37,377 nt of DNA, from NCBI GenBank assembly GCA_036498905.1, contig DASYER010000119.1, positions 1 through 37,377 of the forward strand. Reading direction: 5' to 3'. Position numbers and translations under genes: made by a program. This DNA comes from DAIDKA01 sp036498905 (GTDB taxonomy: Bacteria; Pseudomonadota; Gammaproteobacteria; Steroidobacterales; Steroidobacteraceae). How positions within the stretch are numbered: position 1 is the first letter of the stretch; every line of letters starts with the position of its first letter. Positions 33,769-37,377 of this stretch are shown piece after piece. Under the pieces are notes generated by a model. The model was given only the letters and a program-made list of their open reading frames with translations. It was not told the DNA's origin and ran no database searches.

Positions 33769-34816
33769 CCAGCACCCACACCGCCTGACCCACTTTAAGT
33801 CCCAGGGCGCTATGCGCACCGTCGGTGACCCGGACCATGAGTGTCGCCCCGCCCGCATCGGCAAATACCATCCAGGCCCGCTCACCGTCGCGTTCCAGTC
33901 TGGTGATGAGCGCGGCCAGGCTGTTGCGCACACTCAAGCCGACCGGTGGCGCGATGGCCAGTATCAGATCGCGCGCGAGCAGCTGCACGCGCACGGATTG
34001 ACCGCGACGCAAATCCGCCGCCTCCACGAGCAACTGCCCGGCGCCCACCTGAAGCTGTGCCAGACCGGATGCCACATCGACTTCGCCGATCACGCCTTCG
34101 ACCACGGCGCCCAAGGATTCGGTGCCGATGATGGCCCGCAGGGCTGGGGCCTGGCTCATTGAAATGACATCGCCGTGGGCCGCGACCTTGCCGTTGTCCA
34201 GCACGACCACATCTCCGGCCAGGCGCAGCACTTCTTCGAACTGATGGCTGACGAATACCATCGGCAGTCTGAAATGGTCGCGCAGGTTCTCCAGATACGG
34301 CAGCAGCTCCCCGCGCCGCGCGACATCCAGACTGGCCAGCGGCTCATCGAGCAGCAGCAGACGCGGCTGGGCGAGGAGCGCGCGGCCGATGGCGACGCGC
34401 TGTCGTTCCCCGCCCGACAGGCCGGCGGGTCGCCGGCCCAGCAGGGCTGCCAGACCCAGCAGTTGCACCACGGCATCAAACTGCAGACGGTGCACGCGCC
34501 CCCGCGCGCGTCGTTCGCCGTAGTGCAGGTTGTCGCGGACTGTCAGATGCGGAAACAGGCGCGCGTCCTGGAAAACGTAGCCGATGCCGCGCTCCTGTGC
34601 CGGCACATCGATGTTGCACGCGGCGTCGAACAAGGTGGTGCCATCGATGCGGATGTGGCCGCGGTCTGGGCGCAGCAGTCCGGCGATCATGTGGACCGTC
34701 GTGGTTTTCCCGCAGCCTGAGCGACCGAACAAGGCTGTGACGCCCGGTGTGGTGCTGGTGAACTGCACCGTGGCACCGAACGCACCGCGCTGTTTGCTGA
34801 CATCAATCTCGAGCAT
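33707..34816 (-). CDS. modC: Molybdate ABC transporter ATP-binding protein
   Basis: A 369-residue ATPase. Walker A GRSGCGKTT (31-39), signature LSGGERQRVAIGRALL, Walker B LLLLDEPLASLD and the switch FVSHQFEEV are all present. The C-terminal third is a TOBE/Mop-type domain (SVRNSLAALI, then VRVTDGAHSALGLKVGQAVWV) that binds oxyanion in ModC proteins and allows inhibition of transport. It abuts modB with no gap (TGAATG). The final residues extend past the usual end and overlap the ModE-like gene tail on the opposite strand by 62 bases. Confidence 0.95.
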   Translation of the reverse strand: MLEIDVSKQRGAFGATVQFTSTTPGVTALFGRSGCGKTTTVHMIAGLLRPDRGHIRIDGTTLFDAACNIDVPAQERGIGYVFQDARLFPHLTVRDNLHYGERRARGRVHRLQFDAVVQLLGLAALLGRRPAGLSGGERQRVAIGRALLAQPRLLLLDEPLASLDVARRGELLPYLENLRDHFRLPMVFVSHQFEEVLRLAGDVVVLDNGKVAAHGDVISMSQAPALRAIIGTESLGAVVEGVIGEVDVASGLAQLQVGAGQLLVEAADLRRGQSVRVQLLARDLILAIAPPVGLSVRNSLAALITRLERDGERAWMVFADAGGATLMVRVTDGAHSALGLKVGQAVWVLVKTVSLRGHVFLGPDHPSPP

Positions 34817-35515
34817 TCAGGCGGGCCCGCGGCCGAGCTGCCTGCGCAAGGTGCGTGACAGGTATTCGGAGAGCACGAGGGCGGCAAGTCCCAAGGTAAA
34901 CGAGGTGATGGCCAGGCGCGCGGCGGTGGCATCGGCATTGGGCGTCTGTAATGCCGTGTACAGCGCCAGCGGCAAAGTGCGGGTGGTGCCGGGAATGTTT
35001 GATACGAAAGTGATGACGGCCCCGAACTCCCCCAGTCCGGCCGCGAATGCCGTGACCGCACCGGCCAGAATGCCCGGCAGCATCAGCGGCAGGGTAATGC
35101 TGAAGAAGCGGTCGAGGGGTCCTGCGCCCAGGGTGCGCGCCGCTTCCTCCAATCCCGTATCAATGCCCTCCAGCGTGAGGCGGATCGCGCGCACCATCAG
35201 CGGGAAGGTCATCACCGTCACGGCCAGGATGGTGCCGGCGGTGGTGAAGATCAGGTGCACGCCGAACGTGCGCAGCAGCCAGCCGCCAAGCGGCCCGCGC
35301 GTACCGAACAGGACCAGCAGCAGATAGCCGGTCAGCACCGGCGGCAGCACCAGCGGCAGGTGCACGAAGGCGTCGAGCAGGGTGCGACCCGCAAAGCGGC
35401 GTCGCACCAGCAGCCAGGCCACCGCGGTGGCGACCGGCAGATTCCACACCAGGCTCCACAGCGCCACTTCGAGGCTCAGGCGCAGCGCCTGCCATTCGTC
35501 AGCGTTGAGCAGCAT
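34817..35515 (-). CDS. modB: Molybdate ABC transporter permease
   Basis: A 232-residue inner-membrane permease with about five membrane segments. The EAA motif EEAARTLGAGPLDRFFSITL, which docks the ATPase, and the ModB-type segments LPLVLPPVLTGYLLLVLFG and GLGEFGAVITFVSNIPG are clear. It forms the channel for molybdate with ModC and is the first gene of the modBC unit. No strong ribosome site was seen. It is divergent from the inositol-monophosphatase-family gene across 52 bases. Confidence 0.96.
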   Translation of the reverse strand: MLLNADEWQALRLSLEVALWSLVWNLPVATAVAWLLVRRRFAGRTLLDAFVHLPLVLPPVLTGYLLLVLFGTRGPLGGWLLRTFGVHLIFTTAGTILAVTVMTFPLMVRAIRLTLEGIDTGLEEAARTLGAGPLDRFFSITLPLMLPGILAGAVTAFAAGLGEFGAVITFVSNIPGTTRTLPLALYTALQTPNADATAARLAITSFTLGLAALVLSEYLSRTLRRQLGRGPA

Positions 35516-35567
35516 GGCATTCAGTGTACTGCATGTAGCATGGTAGTTTGACGCTCAGGAACGACCC

Positions 35568-36431
35568 GTGAAAGACACACGCCCAATACCTCAGTGCCCT
35601 TTGCCGAGCGCGCAGGCCGCAGCCCTCGAGGCGACTGCGCTGCGGCTTGCGCAGGCCGCCGGCGTGCAGATTGCCGCCGCGGTCAACGGCGAGCTGACCG
35701 TGCAATTCAAGCAGACCCGCCCGGAGTGGGCGGCCAATTCCAACCCGGTGAGTCAGGTTGATCAGGCTGTGGAGCGCGACATACGCGCGGAGCTGGCCCT
35801 GGCGCACCCGGCCGATGCAATCATCGGTGAGGAGCAGCCAAGCAGCGGTCCGGTGGCCGCACCCATCAGCTGGGTCATCGACCCGGTGGATGGAACCTGC
35901 AACTTCATCAACGGCGTGCCGCTGTATGCGTGTTCAATCGGCGTGCTGTATGAGGGCTGGCCGGTGGCCGGTGCCATCTGGTGCGCTTCGACTCATGCCG
36001 TCGGGCCGGGCGTCTACCACGCCCATGCGGGCGGTCCGCTGTGCTTCAACGGGCGCCCCATCGAGCGCCGCAAGCCCGGCAACTGGCGCGGCCTCGCGGC
36101 CGATCATGGCCGCTCATCACGCTACGCCGCCCACTGGGACCAACGGGTACTCGGCACCGCGGCAGTGGAGTTCGCGTGGGTCGCCTGTGGATTGTTGCGG
36201 CTGGCCCATATGCCGAGGCCGGGATTGTGGGATGCGGCGGCGGGCCTGGCCTTGTTGCACGCCGCAGGCTGCAGCGCCTTGACGTGGGAGCATGGTGAAT
36301 GGGTGCCATTGCTGCGCTTCGCGCCCCCGCCCGCGGAACACGCACACGCCGGCTTAGGCGCCTGGCAACAGCCGGTGTTGATCGGGACAGAGGCGGACCT
36401 GGCCGCCGCGTTGGCGGCGCCACCGGCCTAG
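35568..36431 (+). CDS. Inositol monophosphatase-family phosphatase
   Basis: A 287-residue Mg-dependent phosphatase (SuhB/CysQ/HisN superfamily). GEE near residue 86, DPVDGTCNF (105-113, Asp105 and Asp108 as metal ligands) and GLWDAAAGLALLHAAG, the C-terminal WDxAAG signature, define the fold. The start is a GTG seven bases after AGGA; no ATG fits the N-terminal homology. Substrate is not evident: inositol phosphate, histidinol phosphate or PAP are all possible in this family. It converges on the HAD gene, and the two stops share the CTAG at 36428-36431. Confidence 0.9.
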   Translation: MKDTRPIPQCPLPSAQAAALEATALRLAQAAGVQIAAAVNGELTVQFKQTRPEWAANSNPVSQVDQAVERDIRAELALAHPADAIIGEEQPSSGPVAAPISWVIDPVDGTCNFINGVPLYACSIGVLYEGWPVAGAIWCASTHAVGPGVYHAHAGGPLCFNGRPIERRKPGNWRGLAADHGRSSRYAAHWDQRVLGTAAVEFAWVACGLLRLAHMPRPGLWDAAAGLALLHAAGCSALTWEHGEWVPLLRFAPPPAEHAHAGLGAWQQPVLIGTEADLAAALAAPPA

Positions 36432-37117
36432 CCGCCGAGCAGATCGCGCGCGTCGTAGTCGAGCAGTTGCCCGATGCGCTCGACCGTCACGTCGGCGGGC
36501 GCGAAGCCGGCGAGGGCGGCGGTATCGTGCGCATAGTGTCCCTGACGTGGAAACACGGTCGTGACCCGGTCCTGCCATTGGGTGCGCAGCGCATCCAATA
36601 TGCGCAGCTTGTCGTCGATCATCACGTAGTGCCGCGCCGGATAGCGCCGCTCGACGGCCTGGAGCATCTGCTCCTTGTGAACGTAGATGAGCACCCGTCC
36701 GGCAACGGCGTCCCAGATACCGGATCTTTGTATCTTGCGCGGCTGAAACACCACATCGCCGTCGGAGAGGATCACGGTCTCGCCCATGGTCTGCAGATGC
36801 GCCAGCACCTGCAGCGCCTGAGGGTAGAGACGCTGCGCGAAGGGATAATCGATCAGAAAGCTGGACATGCCGAGCAGGCCCTGCGCCTCCAGGTGCTCGA
36901 GCCGGTACTCCTGCAGCGCGCCCAGATAGTCGACATACCCCAGCCGCGAGCGGACCGCTTCGAGGATCTGCGCGTAGCGATCCCGGTTGGCCGCCCCGTA
37001 TTCGGTGGCGATGTGTTCCATCAGATCGCTGATGAGCCGGTCGTTATCGAGCAAGGTGTTGTCGACGTCGACCAGAAAAACGATGTCGGCGGTGCCTGCG
37101 GTCGTGGTGGCAGTCAT
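36428..37117 (-). CDS. HAD-family hydrolase
   Basis: A 229-residue HAD-superfamily phosphatase. Motif I is VDVDNT (nucleophile Asp17, acid/base Asp19), motif II ILSDGD, and motif IV-like HYVMIDDKLRIL with the metal-binding Asp pair; a helical cap lies between motifs I and II. The start MTATTTAG is preferred because the upstream in-frame extension is low in conservation and runs into the preceding gene. It follows the probable dehydrogenase gene after 22 bases on the same strand. Substrate unknown. Confidence 0.87.
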   Translation of the reverse strand: MTATTTAGTADIVFLVDVDNTLLDNDRLISDLMEHIATEYGAANRDRYAQILEAVRSRLGYVDYLGALQEYRLEHLEAQGLLGMSSFLIDYPFAQRLYPQALQVLAHLQTMGETVILSDGDVVFQPRKIQRSGIWDAVAGRVLIYVHKEQMLQAVERRYPARHYVMIDDKLRILDALRTQWQDRVTTVFPRQGHYAHDTAALAGFAPADVTVERIGQLLDYDARDLLGG

Positions 37118-37139
37118 CGGGGCTACCGGCTCCTTGGGC

Positions 37140-37377
37140 TTAAGCGCCCTGTTCGTAGACGGGGTTCGAGAGGATCCAGCGCGCCGAGTCTGCCCGTGCC
37201 TGATTGATGGGCTCATCCGGAATGGAGTCCAGCAGCAGCTTACTGCGTGCGGTCAGCACCTCGCGAAATTCAGGGTGACTGAGGATGAAGAGCCGATTGT
37301 GACGAATGCCATCCAATACATATCCGGCGGCGGTGACGGCATCCATGGCGTGCAACATGAACTGCGGAGTGGGCGCA
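37140..37377 (-). CDS. C-terminal end of a probable short-chain dehydrogenase (cut by window edge)
   Basis: The frame is open to the right edge, so only the last 78 residues are visible. The segment VLDGIRHNRLFILSHPEFREVL followed by PDEPINQARADSARW resembles the C-terminal tail of classical short-chain dehydrogenases, which contains neither the NAD motif nor the YxxxK active site. The assignment therefore rests on a weak signature. It is upstream of and co-directional with the HAD gene. Confidence 0.6.
   Translation of the reverse strand, partial: APTPQFMLHAMDAVTAAGYVLDGIRHNRLFILSHPEFREVLTARSKLLLDSIPDEPINQARADSARWILSNPVYEQGA

Overview
This is a GC-rich proteobacterial chromosome segment with about 27 full-length protein genes, two genes cut by the window edges, and at least two riboswitches. 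A tandem glycine riboswitch, an SAH riboswitch, sphingomonad-type lignin O-demethylation enzymes (LigM, LigW), CstA with its YbdD partner, and an MdtA/MdtB-like pump point to a beta- or gammaproteobacterium, perhaps of the Xanthomonadales/Nevskiales/Steroidobacterales kind. The exact lineage is inference. No tRNA, rRNA, CRISPR array, insertion sequence or prophage was seen.

Region A (1-11582, + strand) is one tightly packed, apparently co-transcribed block: two tandem M20-peptidase-like proteins with an altered zinc site, one MacB-type ABC ATPase, three MacB/FtsX-type permeases, a His-rich exported protein, a DUF885-type metalloprotease, a Met/His-rich exported protein and a MauG/CcpA-type di-heme peroxidase. 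No MacA-type adaptor or outer-membrane channel is present. I do not recognise this as a described system. It is the best candidate in the window for a new envelope peptide-handling or metal-handling (possibly copper) module.

Region B (11613-16236, - strand) is an RND efflux operon (adaptor then pump). Its leader is a complete tandem glycine riboswitch with an expression-platform-like hairpin, an unusual target for this RNA.

Region C (16552-22994) carries aromatic catabolism: a LigW-like 5-carboxyvanillate decarboxylase, divergent from a second amidohydrolase and a LigM-like tetrahydrofolate-dependent O-demethylase, then an acyl-CoA dehydrogenase with its LysR regulator. LigM loads methyl groups onto folate, so glycine could plausibly report one-carbon status to the neighbouring pump.

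Region D (23216-30837, + strand) is one-carbon and core metabolism: fdhD, a PfkB adenosine-kinase-like gene, metK, an intercistronic SAH riboswitch, ahcY, a perfect hairpin that buries the cstA ribosome site, cstA-ybdD, and a Rieske gene (petA) without cytochrome b or c1 genes. MetK, AhcY and adenosine kinase form the SAM/SAH recycling limb.

Region E (30834-37377) holds asd, a small zinc-ribbon gene, a split molybdate locus (modA; a short ModE-like regulator; modC-modB), an inositol-monophosphatase-family gene, a HAD hydrolase and the C-terminal end of a probable short-chain dehydrogenase. Molybdate uptake plus FdhD suggests a molybdenum formate dehydrogenase elsewhere. Two convergent gene pairs in this region share a palindromic CTAG as both stop codons.
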